The notes under the pieces: model-generated
Seen by the model: the letters and a program-made list of their open reading frames with translations, nothing else
Told to the model about the DNA's origin: nothing
Databases searched by the model: none
From: Caenimonas koreensis DSM 17982
GTDB taxonomy: Bacteria; Pseudomonadota; Gammaproteobacteria; Burkholderiales; Burkholderiaceae_C
Reading direction: 5' to 3'
Length of the DNA: 40,611 bases
Assembly: GCF_009646335.1 (NCBI RefSeq)
Contig: NZ_WJBU01000028.1
Coordinates: 1-40,611, forward strand
Made by a program: the position numbers and the translations under genes
Part shown: one piece after another, positions 1 to 6,860 of the stretch
Numbering within the stretch: the stretch's first letter is position 1
Layout of the letters: every line of letters begins with the position of its first letter

Positions 1-379
1 TCCAACCGGGGGGCCTCCGGCGGCCCCTGCGGGGGGCTTAAAGAAAGGAAAATACAAGAGCCGAATTCAGCAGACCATGCAGGTCTGACTTACATCAACC
101 GGTCTCCTCGAAACCCGGGGCGGTTCACACCGATGCGAACGTCGAAGCGGAGCAAATCTGCGCAAACCGGGCTGCAGGCCGCATGAACACTTGTGTTCGC
201 CCTGATCTAGTCGCTCGATCTGAAAGTCGCTGCATTGCTTCGACTATCGAACACCATTGCATTGTTGCCATCCCCTGCAGTGCATTCAGGCTGTTAGTGG
301 ATGTCAAAGCAATGGGCCGAACTGGTTTGAATTTGGCGCATGGTTCGCCTATTGATTTCGGATTCTGTGGAGGTGTGGC
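1..379. other. Gene-free left edge with short inverted repeats
   Basis: I see no convincing gene in this stretch. It contains two short dyads: GGGGCC (10-15) with GGCCCC (22-27), and CAGACC (71-76) with GGTCTG (82-87) around a 5-base loop. Neither is followed by a T-run, so neither looks like an intrinsic terminator. A Shine-Dalgarno GGAGG at 369-373 belongs to the gene that starts at 380. Composition is less GC-rich in parts than the core genes, which fits an accessory boundary. No function is assigned. Confidence 0.4.
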
Positions 380-970
380 ATGGGCAAAGGCGGAATGAGG
401 TGCGGGGCCGGAAGGCCGGGCTATCGGGTGAAGGCCGAACACCTTTGCAGCGTGGATGTGCGGGAATGGGCGCGGCGGGGCTACCTGCGCGGCGCTGGCG
501 GGTTTTCCTGGAGCTGGCATAGGGGTGAGGAGCCAGCGGGGTCTATCCGCGTCTCTGTGCACGGCCCGGCGGCGCTGACTCTGGCCTACACGTTCGGCGC
601 AGGCAACGACAAACGCAACGTGGCGGAACGGGTGAACGTGGTTTGCACGCCCTGCGCATACGGTGGATCGCGCCAATGGTTCGCTTGCCCGCGATGCGCG
701 CGGCGCGTGGCAGTGCTGTACCTGCGCGGCGGCTATTTCGGCTGCAGGCTGTGCAAGCGCGTGGCCTATAGCTCGCAGTCTGAGGATGATCTCGACCGGC
801 TCTGGCGCAGGCAGCACAAGATTGAGCGGCGACTAGACGATCACTGGCAACGACCGAAAGGCATGAGGCAACAAACGTATGACCGGCTGTTTGCTGAACT
901 GTTGGAGTGCGAGGAGCGGCGCGAGGGGGCATTCGCGATGCTGGCAGCGCGGCTTATGGGCTGGCGCTGA
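380..970 (+). CDS. Zinc-ribbon protein of mobile-element type
   Basis: A 196-residue protein of unknown function. The ATG at 380 is preceded by GGAGG at 369-373, which fixes the start. Three CxxC pairs are visible (Cys89/92, Cys103/106, Cys122/125), enough for one or two zinc ribbons. The C-terminal third (about 135-196) is rich in Arg, Glu and Leu and looks helical. The N-terminal GRPGY motif, the CPxC and CRLC knuckles and the following AYSSQSED segment match a family I recognise as small uncharacterised proteins often sitting beside phage-type integrases in Proteobacteria. No integrase is present here, so this may be a remnant of a larger element or a solitary cargo gene. Function could be nucleic acid binding, but that is inference only. 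Confidence 0.8.
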   Translation: MGKGGMRCGAGRPGYRVKAEHLCSVDVREWARRGYLRGAGGFSWSWHRGEEPAGSIRVSVHGPAALTLAYTFGAGNDKRNVAERVNVVCTPCAYGGSRQWFACPRCARRVAVLYLRGGYFGCRLCKRVAYSSQSEDDLDRLWRRQHKIERRLDDHWQRPKGMRQQTYDRLFAELLECEERREGAFAMLAARLMGWR

Positions 971-1116
971 ACGGGCGGGGGGCATTGAATGTTTGGAACC
1001 ACCTCGGAGTGAAACCGTAGGTACTCCCACGCAGAAAAGTTTTCCCCGGTTTGAATCAGCGAATCAAACGCGCCATGCAATCGACGGCGGCGATCAAACG
1101 ATTGCGTAACTGCCCG

Positions 1117-1479
1117 TCAGTTGCAAAACGTTTGGAACCCGATCGTTTGACAAGTGACCGTGCGACCACCTGTCCCATTGATGTAGGTCTGATTGCCGAT
1201 CCGCTGCGCGTTCCACGAGTTACCGCGATTGTCGGAACCGTATGTCTGGTTGCCGATTTGCTGACTGTTCCAGCTGTTGCCGCGATTGTCGGAACCGTAG
1301 TTTTGATTGCCGATCTGCTGGTTATTCCACGAATTGCCTTTGTTGTCGCTCCCGTAGGTTTGGCTCCCGATCTGCTGGGTCTGCCATGAATACCCGTTCG
1401 ATCCCGATCCATAAACCGTCTGGGCAAATGCAGATGCGGTGAGCAAACCGAGAAGGGCTGCAGCAATTGTGGTTTTCAT
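1117..1479 (-). CDS. Secreted 19-residue-repeat protein, Asn/Gln-rich
   Basis: A 120-residue protein. The start is placed at 1479 because an AAGGAA Shine-Dalgarno lies just upstream on this strand and the resulting N-terminus is a clean signal peptide (MKTTIAAALLG..., cleavage probably after Ala19). The reading frame continues upstream to 1578 but without signal character. The mature part is five consecutive 19-residue units (residues 23-41, 42-60, 61-79, 80-98, 99-117) with the consensus YGSDNRGNSWNxQQIGNQT. The last unit is degenerate and carries Cys110, with Cys119 near the C-terminus, which could pair. Regular Gln/Asn/Gly/Ser ladders of this length resemble curlin-type or other beta-solenoid repeats. 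Similar short repeat proteins are known as hypothetical proteins in other Gammaproteobacteria and Betaproteobacteria. An extracytoplasmic structural or amyloid-like role is inference. Confidence 0.8.
   Translation of the reverse strand: MKTTIAAALLGLLTASAFAQTVYGSGSNGYSWQTQQIGSQTYGSDNKGNSWNNQQIGNQNYGSDNRGNSWNSQQIGNQTYGSDNRGNSWNAQRIGNQTYINGTGGRTVTCQTIGFQTFCN
1129..1413 (-). repeat. Five 57-bp in-frame tandem repeats
   Basis: The repeat part of the secreted protein is encoded by five consecutive 57-bp units, each giving 19 residues. The middle three are close to identical at the protein level; the first and last are diverged. The unit is an exact multiple of three, so copy-number change would keep the frame. 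Confidence 0.8.
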
Positions 1480-1814
1480 TCGCGTTCCTTGGAGTGGCAG
1501 CCCGCGATTCGCACGGGAGCGGTGTTGCGTGTCAATTTGCAACAGGGGCAGTGTGGCTCTTCCGTGCGCGCTCGTCATCTCCGTTCATCAGGTGTTTCAC
1601 GTCGATGGCTGGGGGTATTTTTGGGGGTACTTGTGATTCTTTTCAGAGCGAAAGGCAGCATTCATGCGGGCTGGCGAGGATGATGTGAACGACGCCCTCC
1701 CGCCAGGCACATGCAAGCAACCCGCCCTCCGGCGGGTTTTTTGTTGCCCCCTCATCTGCGGGATAGGCTCCTTGCCCCTCGATGCCTACATTGGGCCATC
1801 CCAAGGAGCAGTTC
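1480..1814. other. Intergenic stretch with G5TA direct repeat and orphan terminator
   Basis: A gap of 335 bases between divergently oriented genes. It holds GGGGGTA twice (1611-1617 and 1623-1629) separated by TTTTT, then a terminator at 1721-1742. The short open frames here show no Shine-Dalgarno and no recognisable protein. I remember G5TA-T5-G5TA strings near tyrosine-recombinase genes of Burkholderiales elements, so this may be an element scar; that link is from memory and not verified. Confidence 0.35.
1721..1742 (+). terminator. Orphan intrinsic terminator
   Basis: CCCGCC (1721-1726), loop CTCC, GGCGGG (1731-1736), then six T residues on the plus strand. The shape is that of a Rho-independent terminator reading rightward. 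No plus-strand gene ends nearby: the zinc-ribbon gene ends about 750 bases upstream. The transcript it stops is therefore unknown. Confidence 0.75.
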
Positions 1815-2084
1815 ATGTCCGCACGCAACGCTTTCTACATCGCCGCCGCCTTGTTGCTGGGTGCGCTGTCAACGGAAGTTGCGGACGACTGGTCGGCCCG
1901 AAGCCGCGCGGCAGAGGCCTGGTTCTACGCCCTGGTGCCGGCCATGCTCGATCTGCTTCACCCGGCTCCCACCTGGGCCGTCGCCACCGTGGTCTATTCC
2001 CTGCAATACCTCACGCTCGCATGGCTGCTCGAGGCGGCCTGGAAGGCCGTCAGTCCTTGCCGGCTGGCGCGCCAAGAATCCTGA
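1815..2084 (+). CDS. Small inner-membrane protein
   Basis: An 89-residue protein not assigned to a family. The ATG at 1815 has AAGGAG at 1803-1808, so the start is well supported; the frame extends a little upstream to 1782 without a better site. Hydrophobic segments at about residues 6-20 and 54-75, with a weaker one at 37-50, suggest two or three membrane helices. Its 3' end overlaps the end of the convergent ATP-grasp gene by 35 bases. It stands alone on its strand, downstream of the orphan terminator. Function unknown. Confidence 0.65.
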   Translation: MSARNAFYIAAALLLGALSTEVADDWSARSRAAEAWFYALVPAMLDLLHPAPTWAVATVVYSLQYLTLAWLLEAAWKAVSPCRLARQES

Positions 2085-3843
2085 GCAGGCGGTCGATCCG
2101 CCTGCGCGTGAGCGGGCCTTTGCCGCCAGACGACACCAGCGCTTCATCCACGACCTGCGCCGGCTGCGCGAATGAAAGCGGCAGCCCCGCCGTGATGAAT
2201 TCGTCGTCCTGCACGACAAGCACCATCGCCTGAACACCCGGGTCGAGCGCAAGTGCCTGTGCCCGCGCGTGCAGGCTCTTGCGCGGCATAGGCCACAGGT
2301 GGCCCGCCGGCCCGGCTGTCCTGTCGGCGGTGCTGAAGAAGCAGCGCAGGCCGGCGGCCACTTGCGCCTTCCAGCGCTGCGTCGCAACTTCGACCGCGCG
2401 CTCGCCGCCCACGAACACATCGACCGGAATGCGCCCATCGCCCTCCACCAGCTGCGCGAGGAACTGCGGAATGTGCCGGCGCGAAATCTCGCCGCCACCG
2501 AACAGCGGCGCGAAGTTCACTTCGTTGACGATGGCGCCCGTGTCGTACCAGGGCCTTGAAATGTCGGTGGTGATGATGTCGATGCCGGCCACCGTCAGGC
2601 CGAACAGCGCGGCAGCCTTGGTGGCGATGCGCCGGTTCTCCGGGTGCACGAGTGCGCCGACATCTTCGTCGACGCCGCCTGCCGCCGTGGACTCGATGCG
2701 TCGCAGCGCAACGAGCGCGCCCTTCGGCGGCACTGAGTCTGCGCTGAATCCGCCGGCGGCCAGGGCGGCGCGGGCTGCGTCGTCGATCGGCTGGATTTCC
2801 GAACGTGACCATGGCGGCAGCAGTGCTTGCCGGGCGAGTTCGATCTCAACCAGTTTGTCCACCGGATGGACGCCGTCGCCGCAGACGGACATGGGCAGCC
2901 GCTTCACGGCGTACAGCAGTTTGCCGCCGGCCATGAACAGCCTGTGGCACACGCCGGCAACCTGCTTTTCGACGATGGCTTCGCGCGAACGCGACATGGC
3001 CGCGGCTTTGCCGAAGGCGTGCGCCAGGCTTGCTTCATCGCGAACGTCCACGAACACGCCTTCGCCCCGGTCACGGTCAGTGGGCTTGACCACCACAGGC
3101 CAGCCCAGTACCGCAGCCGCTTCGCGGGCCTGGGGCAAAGTCGCGGCGACGAAATGCTCGGGCGCGGGAAGGCCCGCCATGCGCATGGCCTGTGCAGCGA
3201 TGACCTTGTTTTGCGACTGGCGCGCGCCAATCGCCGAGTCCTGCGTGACGGCGCTTCGATCCATGCGCCGGCCGCGCGCACCCCAGCCCAGCTGGTACAC
3301 ACCACCGCCCAGGTGGATGAACGGCATGCCCAGCCCGTGCGCCACACGCAGCACGGGCACGGTCGATTTGCCGCCCGGATTCAGGCCCTGGAGCCGTCCC
3401 GCGATCTTGTGGAGGTCGCGCAGCACCACTTCGATCTGCGCAGGCGGTGTCTGTGGCAGACCCATCTGTGCACAAGCGGCAAAGGCCGCCTTGATCGCCA
3501 TGTCATGGCAGCGCGGTTGCAGATGATCGACGCGCGCCAACTCGATGTCGGCGGCAAAGCGCTGCGGCGCCGCTGCGCTTGGCTTCACCGAGACGATGCG
3601 CGGGGTGTCGAACACGGGCATCCGGCCCGCCAGCATCACTTCGCGTGCCAGCAGCAGACACAGGCCAAGCCAGCGCGTCGCGCGGGGATCGGCCGATGCC
3701 TCACAAGGAACGGGCACCGTGGTGTCGACACCCGCGTACTGCGCCAGCCGCGCGGCCAGCACATCGGCCTGCGCCCCCTCGGGCAACTCGAAGCCGACGG
3801 ATTTGCCGAGCGTGATGACCAGCGGGTGGTGATGGCTCGTCAT
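2050..3843 (-). CDS. Cyanophycin-synthetase-like ATP-grasp ligase, Mur half degenerate
   Basis: A 597-residue protein. The start at 3843 is chosen because its ATG forms an ATGA overlap with the stop of the upstream gene. Residues 1-160 resemble the N-terminal domain of CphA. Residues 175-205 carry the LGGGVYQLGWGARGRRM stretch, matching the CphA region with Gln-Leu-Gly-x-Gly. An ATP-grasp domain follows (about 210-470), with a P-loop-like VVKPTDRDRGEGV (Lys253), Asp422 in AGIDII, and the metal-binding Glu441-x-Asn443. The last 125 residues align by eye with the start of the CphA Mur-ligase half (RIPV at 471-474; ALDPGVQAMVL with the following TAGL near 532-553), but the GTNGKTT P-loop is replaced by VGGERAV. 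CphA normally runs to about 870-900 residues. By family logic it would ligate an amino acid or acid to an amine using ATP; the substrate is unknown. It is co-transcribed with an ANL enzyme. Confidence 0.8.
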   Translation of the reverse strand: MTSHHHPLVITLGKSVGFELPEGAQADVLAARLAQYAGVDTTVPVPCEASADPRATRWLGLCLLLAREVMLAGRMPVFDTPRIVSVKPSAAAPQRFAADIELARVDHLQPRCHDMAIKAAFAACAQMGLPQTPPAQIEVVLRDLHKIAGRLQGLNPGGKSTVPVLRVAHGLGMPFIHLGGGVYQLGWGARGRRMDRSAVTQDSAIGARQSQNKVIAAQAMRMAGLPAPEHFVAATLPQAREAAAVLGWPVVVKPTDRDRGEGVFVDVRDEASLAHAFGKAAAMSRSREAIVEKQVAGVCHRLFMAGGKLLYAVKRLPMSVCGDGVHPVDKLVEIELARQALLPPWSRSEIQPIDDAARAALAAGGFSADSVPPKGALVALRRIESTAAGGVDEDVGALVHPENRRIATKAAALFGLTVAGIDIITTDISRPWYDTGAIVNEVNFAPLFGGGEISRRHIPQFLAQLVEGDGRIPVDVFVGGERAVEVATQRWKAQVAAGLRCFFSTADRTAGPAGHLWPMPRKSLHARAQALALDPGVQAMVLVVQDDEFITAGLPLSFAQPAQVVDEALVSSGGKGPLTRRRIDRLLRILGAPAGKD

Positions 3844-5345
3844 GGCGGCGGTTTGCGTTGCGCTGCCTGCCTCAGGATCTCCTGCGCGAGCTGCGTGCGT
3901 TTGACCTTGCCCTGTTCGGTGCGCGGGATTTTGTCCAGCACATAGACGTGCTGTGGCTTGTGGGCGCCGAGCCGGCGCGCGCCGAAATCGAAGAGCGACC
4001 TCGGTGTGGCCGTTGAGCCGGGTGCCAGCTCCACGGCACACACCGGCACTTGCTGGTGCAACGGGTCGCTGGCGGGCAGGGCGGCAACGTCGAGCACGTC
4101 GGGGTGTGCGGCAAACGCCCGCTCGATTTCAGCGGGGTAGATGTTGATGCCGTTCATGATCATCATGTCGTCGGCCCGGCCATAAAAAATCAGGTGTCCT
4201 GCGGCATTGAACTTGCCCAGGTCATTGGGTGTGAACCAGCCGTCTTTGAAGACCTTCGCCGTGGCGTCTTTGTCGCCCCAGTAGCCATCGCACAGGCCGG
4301 GGCTGCGGATGCGCAGCGAGCCAACGGTGCCCACAGGCACGGGCTCGCCATGGTCGTCGACGATCCTGATCTGCGCGCCCGCATCGACGCGCCCCACGGT
4401 GCCGGCCAGGTTGAAAATCTCGGGCGGACCGGCAGTGGTGATCTGGCCGCTTTCGTTCGTGCCGTAACGCACGTAGAGGTTGCCGGTGAGTGCGTCGCGG
4501 GCGCGAGCGCGCAAATCATCAGTGAGTGTGGACGACGCAACGAACATCGCGTCAAGGCCTGCCAGCGCGCGCGTGGTGCCGGCGGGCAGCGAGCGAATCA
4601 TCATCTCGGTGTGATACACGGTCGTGTGCAGCACCGTGATGCCTTGCAGGGCGCACAGGCCGGGTGTTTCCGGCGACGTCGCGTTCCAGCGGGCGAAGGC
4701 GGCGCCCGCGTGCAGCGCTTCGAGCATGCGCAACTTGGTGCCAAAGAAGTCGAGATGGCTCATCGCGGCGACACGATCAGCGGCGCGCAACGGGCGCCAG
4801 CCCGTCTTGAGGTCGATGCGCCCGCGCAGCTGGGCATGTGTGAGCGGTATGAGCTTTGGCTCGCCTGTGGAGCCGGAGCCGCTGATCAGCACTGCCGGCC
4901 CGTGCGGCTCTCGCACAAACGGCGCCTGCGCGGCAACGGGGCGCATCAGGAGTTCGGCCGACACCTCCAGCGTGACTTGCGCCGTGCCCGGTTTCAGGGG
5001 GCGGTCGCTTGCCACGGCACGCGCGCCCGTGCGCGCCAGCAGCTCGCGATGCTGCCTGCCTGTGGCGCTGTGCGGCAACGACTGCACCGTGGCGCCGAGT
5101 CGCAGCACAGCCAGCAGGGTGACGGCGAGCAGCACTTCATCGATAAAGACGAGGCCACAGATGTCCCCGGGCTTCAGGCCCGCATCGGAGAGCGCAAGTG
5201 CGCAGGCGTTGACGGCTGCACCCAGGTTGCCATAGGGAACGATCGCCTCACGAAGGAGCAGGGCAGGCGCATCGGGCGCGACGGCGGCCCACTCACGCAG
5301 CTCGAAGACGACGTTGGTGCTGCCTGGCATCGACGGACGAATCAC
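3840..5345 (-). CDS. ANL-superfamily acyl/aryl adenylating enzyme
   Basis: A 501-residue AMP-forming ligase. The ATP-binding loop is ISGSGSTGEPKLIPLTH (about 152-168). Motif A5 appears as VRYGTNESGQ, A7 as the WFTPNDLGK segment, A8 as GRADDMMIMNGINIYPAEIE, and the catalytic-lysine region A10 as RTEQGKVKR near the C-terminus, so both the N- and C-terminal subdomains look intact. The enzyme should activate a carboxylic acid as an acyl-adenylate and may pass it to CoA, a carrier or an amine; the substrate cannot be read from sequence. No carrier protein gene is adjacent. The first possible start is GTG at 5345, 7 bases after the qmcA-like stop; an ATG at 5330 is an alternative and neither has a clear Shine-Dalgarno. 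It overlaps the next gene by ATGA, so translational coupling is likely. Confidence 0.85.
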   Translation of the reverse strand: MIRPSMPGSTNVVFELREWAAVAPDAPALLLREAIVPYGNLGAAVNACALALSDAGLKPGDICGLVFIDEVLLAVTLLAVLRLGATVQSLPHSATGRQHRELLARTGARAVASDRPLKPGTAQVTLEVSAELLMRPVAAQAPFVREPHGPAVLISGSGSTGEPKLIPLTHAQLRGRIDLKTGWRPLRAADRVAAMSHLDFFGTKLRMLEALHAGAAFARWNATSPETPGLCALQGITVLHTTVYHTEMMIRSLPAGTTRALAGLDAMFVASSTLTDDLRARARDALTGNLYVRYGTNESGQITTAGPPEIFNLAGTVGRVDAGAQIRIVDDHGEPVPVGTVGSLRIRSPGLCDGYWGDKDATAKVFKDGWFTPNDLGKFNAAGHLIFYGRADDMMIMNGINIYPAEIERAFAAHPDVLDVAALPASDPLHQQVPVCAVELAPGSTATPRSLFDFGARRLGAHKPQHVYVLDKIPRTEQGKVKRTQLAQEILRQAAQRKPPP

Positions 5346-5352
5346 GCAGCCG

Positions 5353-6273
5353 TCACGTGGGCGCGCGCGTCCCTTGCACCATCTTCATCGCCGAGGCGAT
5401 CAGGGCCGTCGTCTCCGTCATGTTGCTCGGCACGATCAGCGTGGTCGTCGCATCGGCTGCGACCCGGCTGTAGGCATCGACGGCGCGCTCGGCCACCTTC
5501 AGCTGCACGGCCTGCTCGCCGCCGGGCTGGCGAATGGCTGCCGCAATTCGCTCGATGGCAGCTGCCGTGGCGTTGGCCACGGCCGTGATCGCCCCGGCCT
5601 CACCTTCAGCCTTGTTGATCTGCGCCTGCTTCTCGCCTTCGGAGCGGGCGATGAACGCTTCGCGCTCGCCGGTGGCGATGTTGATCTGCTCTTGCCGGCG
5701 GCCTTCGGAAGCCGCGATGAGCGCGCGTTTTTCACGCTCGGCCGTGATCTGCGCCTGCATCGCATGCAGGATTTCCTTCGGGGGCGTCAGGTCCTTGATT
5801 TCATAGCGCAGCACCTTCACGCCCCAGTTGAGCGCTGCCTCGTCGATGGCCTGCACGACTTGCGCGTTGATGATGTCGCGCTCCTCGAATGTCTTGTCGA
5901 GTTCGAGCTTGCCGATCACGCTGCGCAGCGACGTTTGCGCGAGCTGCGTCACGGCCACGATGTAGTTCGACGAGCCGTAGCTGGCGCGCATCGGGTCCGT
6001 CACCTGGAAATACAGGATGCCGTCCACCTGCAGCTGCGTGTTGTCGCGTGTGATGCAGACCTGGCTGGGAACGTCGAGCGGGATTTCCTTCAGGCTGTGC
6101 TTGTAGGCGACCTTGTCGATGAACGGGAAAAGGATCTTCAGCCCCGGTGTGAGCGTGGCGTGGTATTTGCCCAGCCGCTCGACGACCCAGGCGTTTTGCT
6201 GCGGCACGATCTTGAACGACCGGCTGATGAAGATGATGGCAATGACGACGAGGGCGTACGCGAAATATTGCAT
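5353..6273 (-). CDS. qmcA: SPFH/Band 7 membrane protein, QmcA-like
   Basis: A 306-residue stomatin/prohibitin-family protein, the same size as Escherichia coli QmcA. An N-terminal membrane anchor spans about residues 3-18. The SPFH domain follows (VPQQNAWVVERLGKY; TPGLKILFPFID; PLDVPSQ-type core), then an Ala/Glu-rich coiled coil from about 190 to 260 with repeated GEREAF/EGEKQAQ/EGEAGA patterns, and a conserved C-terminal TTLIVPSNM. The start at 6273 follows AAGGAAAG; the frame is open further upstream into the NfeD gene but that part is not protein-like. SPFH proteins form large membrane-bound oligomeric cages and are commonly paired with NfeD proteins, as here. Its direct role in the cell is not settled. 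Confidence 0.9.
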   Translation of the reverse strand: MQYFAYALVVIAIIFISRSFKIVPQQNAWVVERLGKYHATLTPGLKILFPFIDKVAYKHSLKEIPLDVPSQVCITRDNTQLQVDGILYFQVTDPMRASYGSSNYIVAVTQLAQTSLRSVIGKLELDKTFEERDIINAQVVQAIDEAALNWGVKVLRYEIKDLTPPKEILHAMQAQITAEREKRALIAASEGRRQEQINIATGEREAFIARSEGEKQAQINKAEGEAGAITAVANATAAAIERIAAAIRQPGGEQAVQLKVAERAVDAYSRVAADATTTLIVPSNMTETTALIASAMKMVQGTRAPT

Positions 6274-6296
6274 GCGGTGCTTTCCTTGGGGTGCTT

Positions 6297-6719
6297 TCAG
6301 ATCTTTTCGACGACAAGGCGGCTGCCACTGACCGACCGTACGCGGTGCGGCCCGGCGCCATGCGTGTCGCCCGTGCCAATGACTGTCCATTTGGCGCCGC
6401 GGTATTTCACTGTCGCCGTTCCATCGGCGTTCCAGCCGTCCACCTGCACCGTCTCGCCGATGTCGAGGTTGACGTCGCGGTTCGATTCGGCGGGCGCGTC
6501 GCTGGGCCGGCGGGAGCGAATCAGGTAGCAGCCGCCTACCGTGCAGCTGCCGACGATGGCCGCCGTGACGAGTTGCGTCGTCGTGTCCGCGCCCAAATGG
6601 GCTGCAATGGCCGCCGCGGCGACGCCAATGGCAAGCATCAGCAGGTAGAACGTGCCCGTGATGAGTTCAAGGGCGACCGCGATGCCCGCGACCACCCACC
6701 AGATTGTCGATTCCGCCAT
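6297..6719 (-). CDS. NfeD family membrane protein
   Basis: A 140-residue short-form NfeD protein. Two or three hydrophobic segments occupy residues 5-70 (WWVVAGIAVALELITG, then a Gly/Ala-rich helix and VTAAIVGSCTVGGCYLI). The C-terminal 50 residues form the OB-fold typical of NfeD (DIGETVQVDGW; ATVKYRGAKWTV). AAGGAG precedes the ATG at 6719. It lies 23 bases upstream of the SPFH gene, the usual NfeD-SPFH pairing; NfeD is thought to act as the membrane partner of its neighbouring SPFH protein. It is the first gene of a minus-strand directon that continues into the two ligase genes. Confidence 0.88.
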   Translation of the reverse strand: MAESTIWWVVAGIAVALELITGTFYLLMLAIGVAAAAIAAHLGADTTTQLVTAAIVGSCTVGGCYLIRSRRPSDAPAESNRDVNLDIGETVQVDGWNADGTATVKYRGAKWTVIGTGDTHGAGPHRVRSVSGSRLVVEKI

Positions 6720-6860
6720 GCCAGTGTTACTCCTTGCGTTTGCAACGCAGGCCTATTTTGGGTCAATTCGGGTGCCACGCAAGATACCGCCACTCTTATT
6801 GCATACACTTCGCGCCTGTTTTCCAGTTTTTGAGGCCTGCCCAGGCTGAAAGCCCGCCCC

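Noticed and set aside
10..27. GGGGCC/GGCCCC dyad at the left edge as a terminator
   Set aside because: No T-run follows on either strand, and the gene it would end lies outside the window.
1129..1413. 57-bp repeats as a CRISPR array
   Set aside because: Units are in-frame coding repeats without spacers and vary like protein repeats; no cas genes are present.
2433..3300. Full cyanophycin synthetase with frameshifted Mur half
   Set aside because: Downstream of the stop there is no further Mur-like coding sequence in any frame; the tail simply ends, so truncation or domain loss is the better reading.
3844..4041. N-terminal extension of the ATP-grasp protein into the ANL gene
   Set aside because: It would overlap the upstream coding region by 200 bases; the ATG at 3843 forms a standard ATGA junction and gives a CphA-like N-terminus.
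4050..5588. 512-residue plus-strand frame opposite the ANL ligase
   Set aside because: It runs over two real minus-strand genes and its composition is that of a shadow frame.
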